A DNA stretch of 64,000 nucleotides from Marchantia polymorpha subsp. ruderalis (GCA_037833965.1 AP031355.1:8643501-8707500), one strand, 5' to 3'. Shown: positions 1-14,689, numbered from the stretch's first letter. Notes: generated by a model from the sequence alone, not told the origin. Made by a program: numbers and translations.

Positions 1-3000
1 GATTTAGCAGCACCCGCTAGCCGAGCGTCCACTGATAATCCCCGATCTAACCTTCCTTTAGACTTTTCACGAGCCAGGCGTGACTCTTCCCATGCGTCCC
101 TGCCCTGCCCCGCCCTACCATGCCATGCCATCTCCGGTCATGACATACCATCATCATGAAGGCCATACATACACCATATAGAATTCAAAAAAAGAAGAGG
201 CATCGACGGGCGACGTTCATTCATTGCGCCGCTTCCCCGTTCACGGCGACCACGTACGACCTACGTATTCCATCGTCTCGTCGCTGCGGGACCGGCTGCC
301 CCCGGCCGCTCCCTCCTCGGTTTCCCGTTACGCTTTTGGACGGGCCTCCGCCGACAAGAGAACACCCCCCATCGGCAAAGGCAGGTTTTGAAATATCGGC
401 GGCGGTCACCGCCGGCAACCGGTGGGTCTGCAGCTCTCTCTCGCCTCGCCCGGCCACCGGCTACCCGTTGGGACAGGGCCGCCTTTACTCCTCCCGTCTA
501 CCCGCGCTGCTGCCACTGGCCGGCGGGACCATGGGCACGCCTGGACTCGACCCCAGGCTACGGGTGGGACTTTTTATTTTCGAGACGTCGGGGTTTAATA
601 TGGGATTTAAGGCGGTCGCCCATGATCAAATGTACAAGAAATCCAGGCTTAACTCGGTGATTATGGTAAGCTCACTGTAGACGTGCCATGGTTGGTGAGG
701 GCCAGGACTACGAGTCTAGATTTACGTGTACATGGGTCGCCGGGTTGATGAGCCCAAGCATTGGTGCAATATCATGTTCTCGACCAACTAATGCGTACTA
801 TTTTTATTACGTCGTAGGAGTGGCGACTTTGCTCTCGGCCCGTCCCCCCGCGCCCGGCCCGGCCCGGCCCGTCGCGAGCGCGGGCGGGCCCCCCCACGAA
901 CTATGTTCTCTCGCCTCTCGTGGTTCGGCTCTCCATAGCTCCGAAACCGTGTTGGGTGCTGCACCTCCTCCTATGGCGGGGGAGCGTGGATGCGACCAAT
1001 TACGACTCCGTCCTCCCGTCGATCGAGCTCGCCGTTCAAATGTGGCTGAATTATTGAAATGCGGGGGACATGATCATAATGTGCTCGTTCATGGACGGAA
1101 GGGAAGGACTCGAGGGAGGACGGCAAGAGTGTGTGCAAATGGAGTGAGTGAGTGAGTGATCGAGATTGGTTATAATGAGAATTGCATCGAATGATACGGC
1201 AAATATCGGAGGTCGTTTGAATTTTGAAATTTGGTGTTACGTTGAGATTACGTGTGACTGCATCTGCATCGCCTTCTTGACTCGAGTTTTTAGAGGACGG
1301 AGGAGTTCTTCGTAGGATCATTGCGCTGAAGATGATTTCGAGTACATGTGAGACTGGAAATCATACCGTGTTGTAGAAGACGTGAGGACGCTCTAGATGC
1401 CTTTGGTTCATTACACTTCATTGCTGGAAAAGCTGCTCTTCTTGCAGATTAGATCCGCTGGAATTCTGCACTTACCCGCTGGAATGCAACTTTTTGTTCA
1501 TGATCACTGGAAAAGAAACCTCTGAAAGATGCAAATTTTGTTAGCGGATCCTTAAGTGTAATCACTTATTTAATCAGACACTGATTACTCTTTCAGCAGA
1601 CGCTCACTCGTTGGATGCTTTGACCTCGGGTACAATTATCCAGCAACTCAGAACGATAAACAGATGTAGGTTTCTGAAATTGAGGGAGATTTATTTCCAC
1701 TAATCATCAAATTCGTTACCTCATTATTTCCACGTTCTTCAGTACAGTACTAGCCTCGATCCATTGGTCCGTTGGTCCGTTCGTCGAGCCCACAGTTGTA
1801 TCCCATTCTTCAGAACCAGTTTCGCCTTCTCATTCCAAAAACACCCAACGCCCAAAACGGAGCCTCCTTCCTATTCTGACGCAATAATATCTATAATATA
1901 AAAATAAATATTTCTTCACTCTATAATCTCCTGCCTCTCTCTCTCTATATATATCTATCTATGAATTTTAACAAACGAGGGGAAAGATCTGAGGTAGATC
2001 CATAACTTGACCACTTCTCACCGGCCCAACAAAGTCAAAAGAAAATGCGACGCCCCTGCGGTGGGATGATTGGGCCAAATCCAGGCAGACAATGTACAAA
2101 CTGTACATCAACATTGCGATCTCCAGCATCAAGTGGTACAACTCAAAATCTGCTGTTCGTTCGTTCGTGCCTACTAGTTCTCAAGGTTTGATATGATTCC
2201 TCCTCGTACCGCAACATGGCAAGATTCAGTCGAATTAGGGCGTCATGTAACATAAGCACCACTTACTCGGCCGAGTAAGGCACAGTAAGGCAAGAACACG
2301 CAGCCAGCCATCCAACTAGCAACTAGCGACTAGCGACTCTTGGGTTCCTGTTTCCCTCCCCCGCCACCCAACAACAACCTAGAGAGAGCGAGGCGAGGCG
2401 AGGGCAAGGGGCCAGAGTGCTCGTCAGACTAGACTACAACCGCAACAGAACAGAACAGACTACAACGACTAGAACAGTCCCTTTTTTAATATTCAGGAGT
2501 TTAGAAGGTGTGGGGATGGGTGGCTGGCTGGGGGGATGGGGGGATGGATGGATGGATCAGGAGGGGGAGTGGACCCGAGGGGTGCAAATAATCAAAGCAA
2601 ACCATTGATTTATCGGAAACCTAGGATAGCAGAACTATGAATGAGTGAAGAATAGCATTGGACCCGATTGGTGGGGCCCCGGACGGAGAGCACTGCCAGT
2701 GGAGGTGACAAAAGCGGGCGCGCGAGTAGATGGATCTAACACGATAACAATAAATGCTGGAGAATGCCGGGACTCATCAATTTATAGAAGGCCCTTCAGC
2801 TTTTGCAATTTATCGACCTCCCCAGGCGCGCATCTATTCTGTATTAGTGTACAATGGACGTATGCTCATCTCCCGACCTCTTGTGCTCTCGCGATTTACT
2901 TCCGAGCATGATCCATAGAGCCTGCTTACGTGCTATTCTAAATAATACACTCCGCATATTTAAGATCCTTCTTCGCGCATGATCCAAGTTTTTGTTCGAA

Positions 3001-4060
3001 GGATGTTATGGTGCTATTATTGATCTCGTCCATCCTCGTTAATGAGTCCAGGCCCTTTATGCTTGACTACCAAAGCATGAGCCAAATTTCCCTTCAACGA
3101 GATTTATCCGACCCACCTCCACCTGCGGTTGACTTCCCCACTTATGAGCCCCTGCCCCTCCCTCTCCCTCTCCCTGCTCCGCTTCCATGCATTCGCTTCA
3201 CATGAATTGGTGCGACCATTACCATTACCATTACCAATGCCGTTCTGATCACGCATTATTTGGCACCCCGTATTCGCTAGGCTTCCGTTGCGCTGTGGCT
3301 CGATTGTGTCTTCGTCTCGGGGACATATATTTGGCAGAATTATGACCGATACGAGGTTTAAAGATGATGATTAAGGAGCTCATATTTGATTCTTGACAGC
3401 CGATCAGATAAGTTGACTTAACTCCACGGAGCCGATGCCAAATTCTTCGTCGTCTCCTGGAACATCCCATATTCAAGTTGCGCATCCAAAGTGTCGACGT
3501 AGAAGCTTCTGAAAGGATTCCCCTCCTCTTCCTCGGGTGTGCTCTGAGTGGATCTGTGCAAAGTTTTATGTTGATCCTCATTGTATATCATCCAGAAGTT
3601 CGTTAATCAAGGCTCAGATCGCAGCATACCTCGTGCCGCTTGACGAGTTTAAGATGAACCCGAGGTACTGCTGCGCATACATTACGTCTAACTCCTCGTG
3701 ACGTTGGTGCCAATTTACGTGACGCTCGCAGCATGGAATCCACATCTTGCAGCAACCATGATCTCATGCGCACATCCCATTTCCACATGCCCCAGCAGAG
3801 CACCACATTCCGAACAAATGCAAACATTAAAACTTGTGGAAATGGTCTTTTTCTTAACCCGCACCCTCCATTTTTAAAACTGAAGATGAGTGGCTGGTTA
3901 GATTAAATCTCTCGGACCCATGGAAGATGTGTCGATCATTCCATCTTCCTGTAAACCTTGGAGGATAGAATTGAAATCATAATCTGCGTTGAGATGCAAT
4001 GGGCTTGAGACACACGGTGGTGCCACTGCTCCCACGTAATGGATTAAAACTAGAATTATA
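1..4060. other. Gene-poor spacer, GC-rich at the left end
   Basis: The first 1.1 kb is GC-rich, with GGCCC runs near 840-895. No frame has plant-like codon structure, splice signals with coding continuity or a recognisable product. Short repeats include CT/TATC near 1935-1965, GGATG near 2520-2550 and CATTAC triplets near 3215-3236. I see no RNA gene. Confidence 0.5.
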
Positions 4061-5740
4061 TTTGGGAAATAATTGACTAAAGCTCATGTTTTTTTTTTAA
4101 ATTAGTAATTTTGTCACTTAATTTGTTTGCTTCTAGAGTATATCATCTCAACAATTACTCACCAGCTTGGCATGCTTCGAGGTCTAGATTGTGAGTGGAT
4201 ATCACATGCCTATGTTTTCCCGTTCAAACTTGGTTTGTGAATCCTTTCAATTCAACAAGAATTTTGTGAATCCTCATAGTCTTCGTCTTGGCATCGATTG
4301 TAAGAATACTCTCATTAACCTCACCTTCCTTTGGTAAAGCCATTTTATTCCAAAAACTTATTCACCAAATTCCAACTGCTTTCTAGCAACGTATGCTATA
4401 ACTTTTTCGTCTTCAAAAACTTGCACTTCAAAATCGTCCGCAGAGCAAGTGGTGAAATTTTTTCCCCAGTTTGGTCAATGGTCATTTTTTGCTACTAACT
4501 TAAGTACAGATGATTTATTCACGTGGAGCTACTATGGATTGTCTTATTTTTGGTAGCGGTTGTTCCAAGCCACATGTTTTCCCTCCTCTCCAACATTTAC
4601 ATACGAAGATAATCCAATTGCATCTTTATTTACTTGACCTTTCGTATTTTGCATAACGTATGAAAGAAGTAGTTAAATTCAACAAAAACTTAATGAAGAA
4701 TACTTTTCAAACACAATTATGACATTTTTTTTTCTTTACAGCATATTTTATATTTTCGGATAAAAGAGTATTCTAAACTTTGTGCTCATTCTTAAATTAT
4801 CAAACTTAGGGGCAGACATCGACTTGTGTTTGTATGCTTGCTGATGAAGTTTTCTACAAACGCTCATTTTCTTATGTCACATACCCTCCTGAAAACAGGA
4901 CTTATACAGTACCAATATGCTAGGAATGTTTCAAATCTATTTTCAATTTTTAAATGAATGTCAATGATTATTTCTGGGATGATTTAAAGACGTAATTTCG
5001 CAAAATTTATTTTGTACTTTATAGATTTTTATTTTCCAAATTTTTTCATAAATTTAAGGTAAATGATACTTTATGTTTTTTTTTCAAAAATCTGCAGCTT
5101 CATAACATGAAACTTTACACATCATATATGAACATTACCGAATGGAATGTGATTTATAATTGAATTTCTGAAGAAATGATATCACATAAAATTCGGTGCC
5201 CTTTGTTTCGACGGTAGTTAGGAAAGTCCTCTTATTAAATTTAAGAATATATACTTTTATTCAATTCAGTTAAAAAAATTTACGCATTAAAAAATTTATG
5301 AAGAAAAAATGTAACATATCGTAAAATCAGGAATCAATCAATAATTTTTTAAATATAAAATCATTATCTTAGTAAATGAAATACATTCTAATAAATTTAA
5401 TAATTTTAATCTTCTATAGATTAAAATGGAATGAATTTTAAATTATCTTTTTGGTACAGATGGTATGACAATAAACTTCATACAGCTACAATGACATGCT
5501 TTCTTTCTTCTTTGAATATTTTTGTAACACCACTTCAATAGAATGAATATTATTATCAAATGTCGACATTTCATTGTTACAGTAAATGGTTATAGACTGT
5601 CCATTGCCTACGTGAAGCAGAAAATTTCAATTCTTACTTGATGCGATTCATTTGCAATAAATGAATATAAAGGTTCATCATGAGACTATTCGCCGAAACA
5701 TAAATCAAAGGGGAAAGAGATACTAAAATCCGGATGTTAT
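4060..5740. other. AT-rich block without genes
   Basis: The composition drops abruptly to AT-rich, with A/T homopolymers and no frame of note. It may be an old, decayed transposon or heterochromatic insert; no ends or motifs identify one. Confidence 0.45.
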
Positions 5741-7560
5741 TAATTCTGAGCATGCGTCTTGTAGAACACATTCAGGCAAGGAACCTCGATGCAAAAGGTA
5801 AGAAGTAAAATATTACAAAAATTAAGCCCGACGAAAACTTGCTCTGGGTCGGAAAAATGAGCAAGAGCAATGGTAGCCTGGAGGGGTTGACACTGCTTTT
5901 CGGTAGAAAGTGACACACTAAATTGCCCCATTAATGGCGGCGCGTTTCTCTGCTGCTCGTAGAGTGTTAGAAGGCTGTTGTAGATGCGAGAGGGGCCAAA
6001 AGAGACGCAGATACAAGAGGACTAGGAACAAGATGCATGCGCAGATGTCCGTTTAAGAATATAAGTCAGGAGTCATGATGAGGTTCAAGCTCGTAGTGAA
6101 TCTTGTCAACTCTCGAGCTAAAGTTCGGGGCTCGTTGGGGACCACCAGAGCAACCTTATCATGTGAAAAGGCTCAATCGAATGTCTAATGAACCGAAGTA
6201 CACATCTGCCCAAATCGTGCTACAGCTGCAGTCTTGACTAGCTCCATCTGCTCGTGGACTCCATGTTTGTTTTGTTGCTAATTTCTCCCGTTGCCATGGC
6301 CTACCCGACGACAAGCCCATCTGGCATCCACCCTCGAAAATCCCTTGTCACGTTCGAATGCGAAGAATATCGGCACACCATGCGTGATTAATCCTCCACA
6401 TCATCATCGAGAGAACGTACTATAAATCTTTGCACATAAAGCGTCAATCTGATCTCAGGTGCAGTAAAAAGTGTCGGTCGCCCACTTCCAAGTACATGTG
6501 TCCTCGATAATCTTCTTCAGATGGTTCTGATCCTCATTCCTTGATGATGTTTGATGATCTGCATTTAGCACCTGAGGCTTTGGTGATCACAAGCTCAGCC
6601 CAGGCATTTGCATTTGGAGCTCACTCATTCCACATCCTTCTTCAAAACCCTAATAAGTTCTCGAGAGACGTATCAACCTGCAAAGCCTCGACTTAAATTT
6701 CACTTTATATTTGGAGTGTACTTAGAGAGGTATGTGATCACACACTTCTGTAGCAAAATGAGAAAGTCACATGTTCAAGAACTCACATGTCTCAGGTGAG
6801 GACCCATTTCGAATGATGAGTCTAGTCTTATCATCCTAGAAATTGCCTTCACTGCACTGAAGTCGAGATATAGTTTATTTCAGTCGTGCACTATTTCTGG
6901 CCCCGCTCAAAGAGATTCAATGGTTCAAAGAGGTTCAAAGAGATTGCATCTCGGTCGACGTGAATGAGGAACTCATTCACACTCATGCATCATCACTCAC
7001 TTCATGATGTATGCATGAAAGTCAAGATGCATCTTGCCTCCACCTCCTCCTCCTATCAGAGAGTTTGTGGAATGGGTTTCCTCCTTGCTTGCTATGACTT
7101 GATGACCACCACATCACATGGACCAAGCTCCTCAAAGCCATATTAACAATTTCATGGGCATCGTGTAGCTGACCAAAGACGGGTGAATTTTACATGTTTG
7201 ACGACGTGGTGAGTGATGCAAAGGGAAGGGGAAGAAAAAGATACGAGCGAGGGATGTGCAAAACAATGATCGCAAGGAATTTGACCTGATCTCGCTTGAG
7301 ATTTCCGACAAATCCCTCCACATGGCGCGTAGGCAGCAACTCGATCCAAGGTAGAGGTGAAAGTGTAATGTGCATCATGTTGCAAGAATCAATTTTCCAA
7401 TGATACATGGACAAAGATGCTTCACCAGAAACCGGGATGCAAAAAAGCTTACAGCATAGGAACAAAATGTGCTGCCTCCAACGAAATTCTCTTGGAGACC
7501 ACTTTGTGGGTCGAGCATCATCCGAAAGGGTGCTCGCTCGCTCGCACGCAGCCGCATGTA

Positions 7561-7603
7561 GTAAAGTGGCAGTTTTTCCTACAGGGAAAAACTGCCACTT
7601 TAC
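7561..7603. repeat. Perfect 19-bp inverted repeat with 5-nt loop
   Basis: Left arm GTAAAGTGGCAGTTTTTCC (7561-7579), loop TACAG, and right arm the exact reverse complement (7585-7603). Pairing stops at once outside the arms. The stem is too short for a usual plant microRNA precursor. It may be a terminator-like or cruciform site or the relic of a small TIR element. No target duplication is evident. Confidence 0.85.
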
Positions 7604-8047
7604 GTGCGTCATATTTGGGGGCCTTGTTATATTATGATCTACTCATACGAACATGGCCGTCGTCGCGGATCACAAGAACAGTGCATGTAAGACTTTCTCG
7701 GTATACAATATATTTTCCATCTGACCGAAGCATTTGGGCGTGTCTCCTATGATTGTCCAACAAATGTCTCGGTTCGTTGGGCCTTGAGCATCACCCCATC
7801 GCACGAAAGATGCGTGGGCAAGAGGAGGCTTTTTCCCTCGGGTGGGCGTGGTGGGGAGCACGGCCATGAGATGAGGATCGAGCCTTTTCCCCGTTGGAAA
7901 GGAGAAGAATGTTTTGTGGTGGATTCCTCCAGCAAAAACCCTCCTCCGGAAGGTCAATAGACGCCTCCCACCCCCACCCCCACCCCCTGCGCAGCACAAG
8001 GCTGCCACCAAAATCATCACAAGAGCGCAGAGCAGTCTCTGGCCTGC

Positions 8048-8076
8048 CATGCCCTGCCCTGCCCTGCCCTGCCCGC
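8048..8076. repeat. (GCCCT)n pentanucleotide repeat
   Basis: About five GCCCT/CCTGC units. The same pentamer recurs in both orientations near 100-125, 9970-9992, 14633-14652, 15088-15122 and 26131-26142. Confidence 0.85.
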
Positions 8077-8157
8077 CACTGCAGTGCCCAGCTACTACAG
8101 TGAGTGCCAAGCCCAACGCAAAGATACTCGAGAGGAGCGAACGAGCGAGCGATGGCG

Positions 8158-8160
<3 letters not shown>

Positions 8161-8188
<28 letters not shown>
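8161..8188. repeat. (GA)14 microsatellite
   Basis: Uninterrupted GA dinucleotides. On the minus strand this gives a false Ser/Leu-rich reading frame. Confidence 0.95.
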
Positions 8189-8193
<5 letters not shown>

Positions 8194-8661
8194 TGCTCCT
8201 GCTGCACGCATGGCTACAATGGCTGGGCTCAGGCGAGCTCTCGCTTGAGTGTTTCGACGCCAACGTGGTTCAGAAAACGCGTCCCAGGATTTTACTTGTT
8301 CAAGCGAATAGCCTTTAGCTCTTTTTCTTTTCTCGTCTCTGCTGCTGGCTCGCGTAGGCTTTAATAAACTGTAAAAGGGAAAAGAAGAAATAAATCACCG
8401 AAGGATGTGGTTGAGTCGCGTCGCTCTTCAAGGCGCGCGCGCGCTCGCTCAGTCAGGCGACGCTCGAGCGACGCTTTTCCTCTCGCCCCCTACGGTGGTT
8501 GAGAAAAGGGTTGACTTGGTTGCATCCGAGGGCGTTCTGAATTTCCGAGCCTCTTGGCGCTACTACAGTATCCCTCCCGCTTCTCGGATTTGACTCGCCG
8601 CGCGGTCAATGCCGATGGCGCCAAAGGCAAATCTTCGCAGCACCTAAGACCTCGACGCATG

Positions 8662-8690
8662 GATCTATCTATCTATCTATCTATCTATCG
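8662..8690. repeat. (ATCT)n microsatellite
   Basis: About six ATCT units grade into ATCGATCG. Confidence 0.9.
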
Positions 8691-11600
8691 ATCGATCCCC
8701 ACGTCGAAAGTACGAGAGGCGCACTCGAGCGGGCCCATCGCATGGCGCTATTGACTTCCGGCTTCCATATATTTCACCGACGATCTTTTCGGCGAGAATA
8801 TGCTCATCGAGCCGCGGTCGCCATCGGGTCGAGACAATTCTCGGGGCAGGTCGCTCCAACGGGAGCAACGTCTCTCCCCTCCTCGTGACCTCGGCCCGGA
8901 TTGTAGACTAGGAAGCCCATGCGCTCGCATGTTCTTGCGAACGAAGTTCGTTCTCGGTACAGCAAAAGGTTTGCGCGATTAAAAATTCGATTAAATTTGT
9001 CGTGGTCGGACTCGGGAGAGGGTGGAGGAGTACCGACGGGTCGCCATTGGAGCCCCACTGCCACCGGCGGCCGATGGATAAGACTGAATCGAGCACCGAG
9101 TGGCATATTCCTCGTCTCGGGAGAATTCAATCATCCGTATAATTTAAATTAATCTCGGCGAGCAGGTTAACAATGATCTGCCCGTCCTCGGCGATGATGA
9201 TGCAGCTCATGCGTCCCCATGCCACTCCGAGCACCGAGCACCGAGTACCGGGGCTCGTACTTTCCCTCGTACGAGAGGCAGCCGCTCCCCTCCACTCCTC
9301 GTAGCACATGCTCGCCGAATGTCCCAACCGGACGAGCCGCAACTGATCTTCTGGAAATCCGGTGCCGCATCCAAGAATAAATCATGACCACGCCATCCCG
9401 CGCCTCACATGGGCCCCGGTTCCCACTGCAGTTCCCATTCGGTAACTCGGTTGGGCCCGTCCGTGGTCGCTCCTCTCGCCCTCGACTCACCACATGGACA
9501 CCCTCAATAGCGCACCCTCTCCCCGGGCTATTATTTACCGACTCGAGGTAACATCCGCTATCGGAATCTAGCATCGGCCCTCGGAGAGGATATGGTGAGA
9601 CCTACGGTCCGGAGACTGTGGACGGAGGGGGCCAATCATGAATCCTAGCGGCCCTTTCCGCTGCTATATTTGGCCGCGTCTTGGCTCGTAGGGAAAGATG
9701 TAGCCGGTTATATAACTGAATTTAAGCTCTGCCATGTTCGTGGCTATCTTCATCGCTGAGCGTAGTTATTATTCACCTCCGAAGTAGTTATGCCTGGGGC
9801 CTCCCCATTTTGGCCGAGTTTGTCCAACTTGGGAGAAGTCCGGGAGAGCAAAAGTCCACTGCCAGGCTAAATCTGGAGGCGGAGGGGCTATAATTGGCCT
9901 GGGTCTCTGACCTTCCCGGCGATCTTTTGGTGTCTGTCTGCTTCCTTCTGGAGCTCGAGAGGAGGGGAGGGCAGGGCAGGGGAGGGCAGGGGACACATGC
10001 CATTGGGTCGAAGGCCTGAAGGGCGATGGCGATGGAGGTTCATTTTGCTCAAAGAGTTTGGGAGTTCGAACACGATCGGTGGGGCCCGTGGCGTCATCCA
10101 TCTCCGGGGAGCGATGGAGGGCGACGGAGTGTAAGAAGGGCCCAATTTTAACCGGGCTTTGTCGTGTGCAGGGCCGCCGGATTGCAAGCCCGGGAGTGCC
10201 CGATTAGCGCTGGGGGAATGGGAGTTGATCGCTCGGCCTGTCATGAATGCCAATGACGATCCCATGTCAAGGCCGGGCTAAAGACAACCGGCAACATGCC
10301 GCAGAGGCTAATTGCAGACGACGTGCCAATTTTAATCCCTCATCTGAGCTCTCGCCACCTCCTTCGCCCTCAGCTACTAATTGGCGCTAGGACTTTTGGA
10401 GGACTGCAGCTTCACCAACGATCCAATATTTATGTCTCCGGGCCCCAAACTCCGCTCTGAGACGCCGCCTAAAAACAACAATATCGAGAAAATGCCTCGA
10501 CGAGCTCCAATCATGAAAGCTTGTATGCTTGTAGCCGAGGATGAAGAAAAAGCGAGCGACATCTCAGGTGTTTGCATCAATCGCTCATCATGAGCAGCTT
10601 ATCTCCTCGCCTCTTCCTCGTCGTCGGCCCTCGGGCCGGGTTTGAATCCCCCTACCCTCCCCTCGCACTTACTTATGACTCAGCGCACGGTTTAATGGGG
10701 TTTCCCCATTTCTCCTCGACGTTTCGGGCATGTTTACACCTCACCACTCGAAAGCACTCAATCCTTGGACAAGTTGATGTGATTTCAAATTCGGCTCCTG
10801 CTCTCATGCTCTTTGCGTTTGAACGGATCGCCCTCTGCTCGCTCGCTTGTGCATGGATTCGGCGCTTGAGTACAACAAGAATAACGGACACACTCGTGTG
10901 TGGTCACCGACATCCACGGCACCTCCTGCGCAGTCTCCATCCCCACTGGAAACAACTGAACGGGGCTCCGTCTTTCTTTTCGCATCTTAATGTAACTCAA
11001 CTTTTTAGACTCAATCTCGGGCCCAGAGGTTTGCGTGAATTTTTAGATCCCTTAAACTGTACATACCGGTACTCAAGTCTGTCGCGACAAGCGAGTCCAA
11101 AAGCTCTCGATTCGGTGCGATCCCTCGTTTGGTCTTTCCAGAATTTAGCCCAGAGTTAGATAGGGCCGTGAGAAGAGTATCATTCGAAGGCGTGAGCGCT
11201 CTGATTCACTCGTGTGTGTCGTTACGGGCAGACCCCAAATCTTGTACAGTACCACTCCGTCTTCTTCTCCTAACTGGCGGTCGTGAGCTCTAGGGTTTCT
11301 GGCACTTCCATGCAGGAGTGTGCCAATTCTGAACACTGCTTGTGATTTCTCGTGTGTCATAGCCTAAATTTTATCCTAGGGACCTCATTTTTACTCGATG
11401 TCTCCGAGCTGGAGCTAGGGGAAATCTTAGGTGAGGAATTAGAATGAGCTGCTAAGCAGTGAGTCACGTCGCCGCCATAAAATTTCTCCAGTGCCGGCAT
11501 TTGGGTTCTCTTTCCAAGTTTAGGGCAGCCAGATCCGTCATGCTTCTTGCGACATGGATGGATGGAGGGATGAAAGATTGCAAGTAGTCGTCGAAGTTCT

Positions 11601-12767
11601 TGAAAAGAATGGAGGCTGGCTTGGGGGCTCGACCTCGACCTGCCTCGGCCTCCCTCGGCCTCCCGTTCTTTCGACCACCACAAACTTCAAGAAAGACAGG
11701 CTAGCAAGCCTCGAGAATCCGCCGAGTGACAGCGAACCGACGAAACCCAGCGATCGACGAGCTACGTTTGAATCGACTCGATTCTCGTCAGCACCGACTT
11801 GCACTAGGATTTCAAACCTCGCTCGTAGTCGGGCGCCGACTGACGCAGACTTTAGTCGTCGAGGCAGAAAGGGAGGTCCAGGAATCTTGAAAGTCTTGAA
11901 ACCCCGATTCAAATTTTCCCACTTTCTCTACCTACGCACACTAAATCGCTCGCTCGCTCTCTCGCTCGCCCCCATTTCAAGAAAATGCACGGTCGCGCTT
12001 CGGAGAAGCAACCGAAACGAAGCCGGGGCACTCGAGAACTCCACACGTTTGGAGCACGGCGGTCTTCCAACGGGAAAGGGAGCGATGAAAGTAAAATTTT
12101 TAAAATCCGGGACGCACGGAGCGAGTCGAGACGAATCGAGTCGGGGTGAGAAGAAATGAGTCGACATGAGTAATGCGGCCGGCCTGCCGTCATCGATCAT
12201 TGGACCGAGGTCTGTTTGTTCCCGATAGATTCGAGAACTTGTCACCTACTTCCTAGCTTCGCTTTCTTCTTCTTCTTCTTGCGCCGGCCCCACCGCGACC
12301 TCCAGCAGGAAACCCGATCTGTATCATGCGAGAGCACTAGAACATTTAAGGTCGGATAGCAGCCTGCAACTTGATCGAGCAAGGCACCATGATGCCCTCG
12401 CATTTAGGCGAGGAATTACCGTGAATATTTTCAAGTTTCAACCCTCGATTCAATCATGAAGTTCGTGGCTTCCCTCCAAAACCCTGCCCTCCCATTAGAC
12501 CGAGTATCCTTTACATGCGAGATGAAGAGTGAATGAATCACGAGAAAGCGTTAAAAGCGATCCACATTAGGGAACATTCATTCTTGGTGCTCGTCTATGC
12601 CCCAGGCTCTAGCTGGCGCCAGGATGGTGCGCGAGTACACTTGGGTGGGACTGGAATTGGACCTCGATCATTCCCATTCGATGTCGATATGAGGTGTCCT
12701 AGCATCTTGGCCATTTTCTTTCACCGAAGCGCTAGAACAGATAGAAAGGTGTAGAATTTGAATGGCC

Positions 12768-12771
<4 letters not shown>

Positions 12772-12807
<36 letters not shown>

Positions 12808-12829
12808 AAGTGAGAGAGAGAGAGAGAGT
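12772..12829. repeat. Interrupted (AG)n microsatellite
   Basis: Two AG runs (about 12772-12803 and 12811-12829) are separated by GAGAAAGT. Confidence 0.95.
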
Positions 12830-14689
12830 AGAAAGTGAGGCTACGGTGCACTTTAGGTCCGAGTGACAGAATCCGTGTCTGCAAGGGAGGAAAGCAGATA
12901 CACGAGATGTGCAGGTTTCAGAGTGTGGGGCGCCGAGGCATCGCCATGTTTGCATCTCACACGGTTTCAACATTTACCACAGCTTCAGCTGCGGTGCAGG
13001 ATGTTCATCTTGCAACGGCGACTTGTAAAATTTATCAGACGAGAATCTTCTGAACCAATAAGGTGCACATGACGGCCTTGACAATTAACCTTCGTGGTAC
13101 CAAAGGCCTAAACCCTGCGCCCTTATCCTCAGTGCGAACTTGCCATCTGACCACCTCCATAGCTTCCGTGGCCAGCATGAACCGCCATGACGAGCAGCAG
13201 GAGCAGGAGGAGGAGGGCTCGTCTAAACCTAGTCTAGCGAGAAACTAAAAAACCCCATGTCTATAGAACGATGGGGCATCTTACAGTTTCTCTCTTTTGA
13301 TCGTCCCGTACAGAACGGATCGAGCGTTGTGTAGTTCATGTTAGAGGCAGGGGCAGGGTTGGCAGCGGGAGCAGCAGCAGCCGCAGCAATCAACTCGACG
13401 TTTGTGGCTATCCATGCAGAAAAGTATAAAATCATGATTTTCCTATTCTACCCACCTTCAGCCCGACCTCGACCTTGTCTCAGAATATAAGCTGGCAATC
13501 TATCTGTAAGGACAATGGAGGTACGAGGCATTAAAGGCACTGGCAAGTACAAAGCCGGGCCGAGAACAATGAGCTTATCCTGCCCAACGTTAGGACCAAA
13601 AGAGCTTTTAGGACAATTCCTGCAATTCAGAATTGCGTGATCATACGAGGAGTGGTTCGAACTTGAATGATCGTAAGCTCATGCACAACTACTCCCTCGT
13701 GACTCTGCTCTCGGGCCAAATCAACCGGTACCTAACTCATGGAGAGAGCGAAGAAGAGGGGCGGATTTTAGAGGGCTCGATCGCCTTCAAATTGCATGAT
13801 CGTGGAATGTTCATTTATGGTATATTCTACTGTCCACTAGATTGGGATTTTTTATGATTGTCCACATCCGACAGAGTACGAGGTCTCTATCGTGGACGAG
13901 TCTTGCAAGCCCAGATTCTAAATCTCGCACACCATACTCTCGTTGAAGAGATATGGATATCTGCCTCACTGTAGACATTTCTTTCTAGTGATTGCGCACA
14001 ATATCTCCATGCATTTGTCCGAGGGGCATGCTTTTGCAATGCTTAGCATGAATACCACTCACGGGTACGCCTCCACTTTATAAAAAGAAGTGTGGCCGTT
14101 TGTTTGCAGTGTCCTCGACGTGTCATTATGGATGACATCTTCGCCGGCAGAAAATCGTTTCTTGGCAGTTCATCCTCCACGAGGAAAACACGAACTTGCA
14201 ATCTTCCAGTACTCTCGATTTGTTATGTACATCTACCATTCTTCAAATCGAGTCGATGAGAGGGGACGTAACAATGACAACTCCGGAACAAGACGACTGG
14301 ACATTCAGGAAGGTCCATTTACGCAACTCTTAATGGTGTTTCGTCTCCTTCACGCGCAAGCATTTCCATTTATTCGGTTCCTCCCATGTGGAATCGAATC
14401 AAGTTGGTTGGAAGTAAGGGATTTCTGGAAGTCTGTCCAGCCATTGCTCACACATCCGTCGGTTCATTGCAGCGCTAGTCCACCACTCGCAGATTCCATC
14501 TTCGAAGCTGTACAAGCTCGGGTGAATCCTCAACAGTAGGAGCAAGGTACGCGGCCAGGTTTATTCCCAAGAATTTGGCGGAACAAACTCCGGAATCATC
14601 ATGAACCGGGGCGACGAAGATGCTTCTTCCGTCGCCCTGCCCTGCCCTTTCCCATCCAGAAAAGTTCACCGAGAAGCAAGAGCGCTGGC

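Noticed and set aside
7670..8263. A 197-codon minus-strand frame with Ser/Leu repeats
   Set aside because: The repetitive start is the (GA)14 microsatellite read as codons; the remainder is open by composition.
10620..10650. GGGTTTGAATCCCC, resembling a tRNA T-arm
   Set aside because: No matching acceptor stem, D-arm or anticodon arm at the right spacing.
10572..11159. A 195-codon plus-strand frame
   Set aside because: No recognisable domain, and its composition matches the spacer around it. I found no splice signals or codon pattern to support a gene.
11554..12159. A 201-codon plus-strand frame
   Set aside because: It is Arg/Ser/Pro-rich from GC-rich simple sequence, overlaps minus-strand frames of similar length and has no family likeness.
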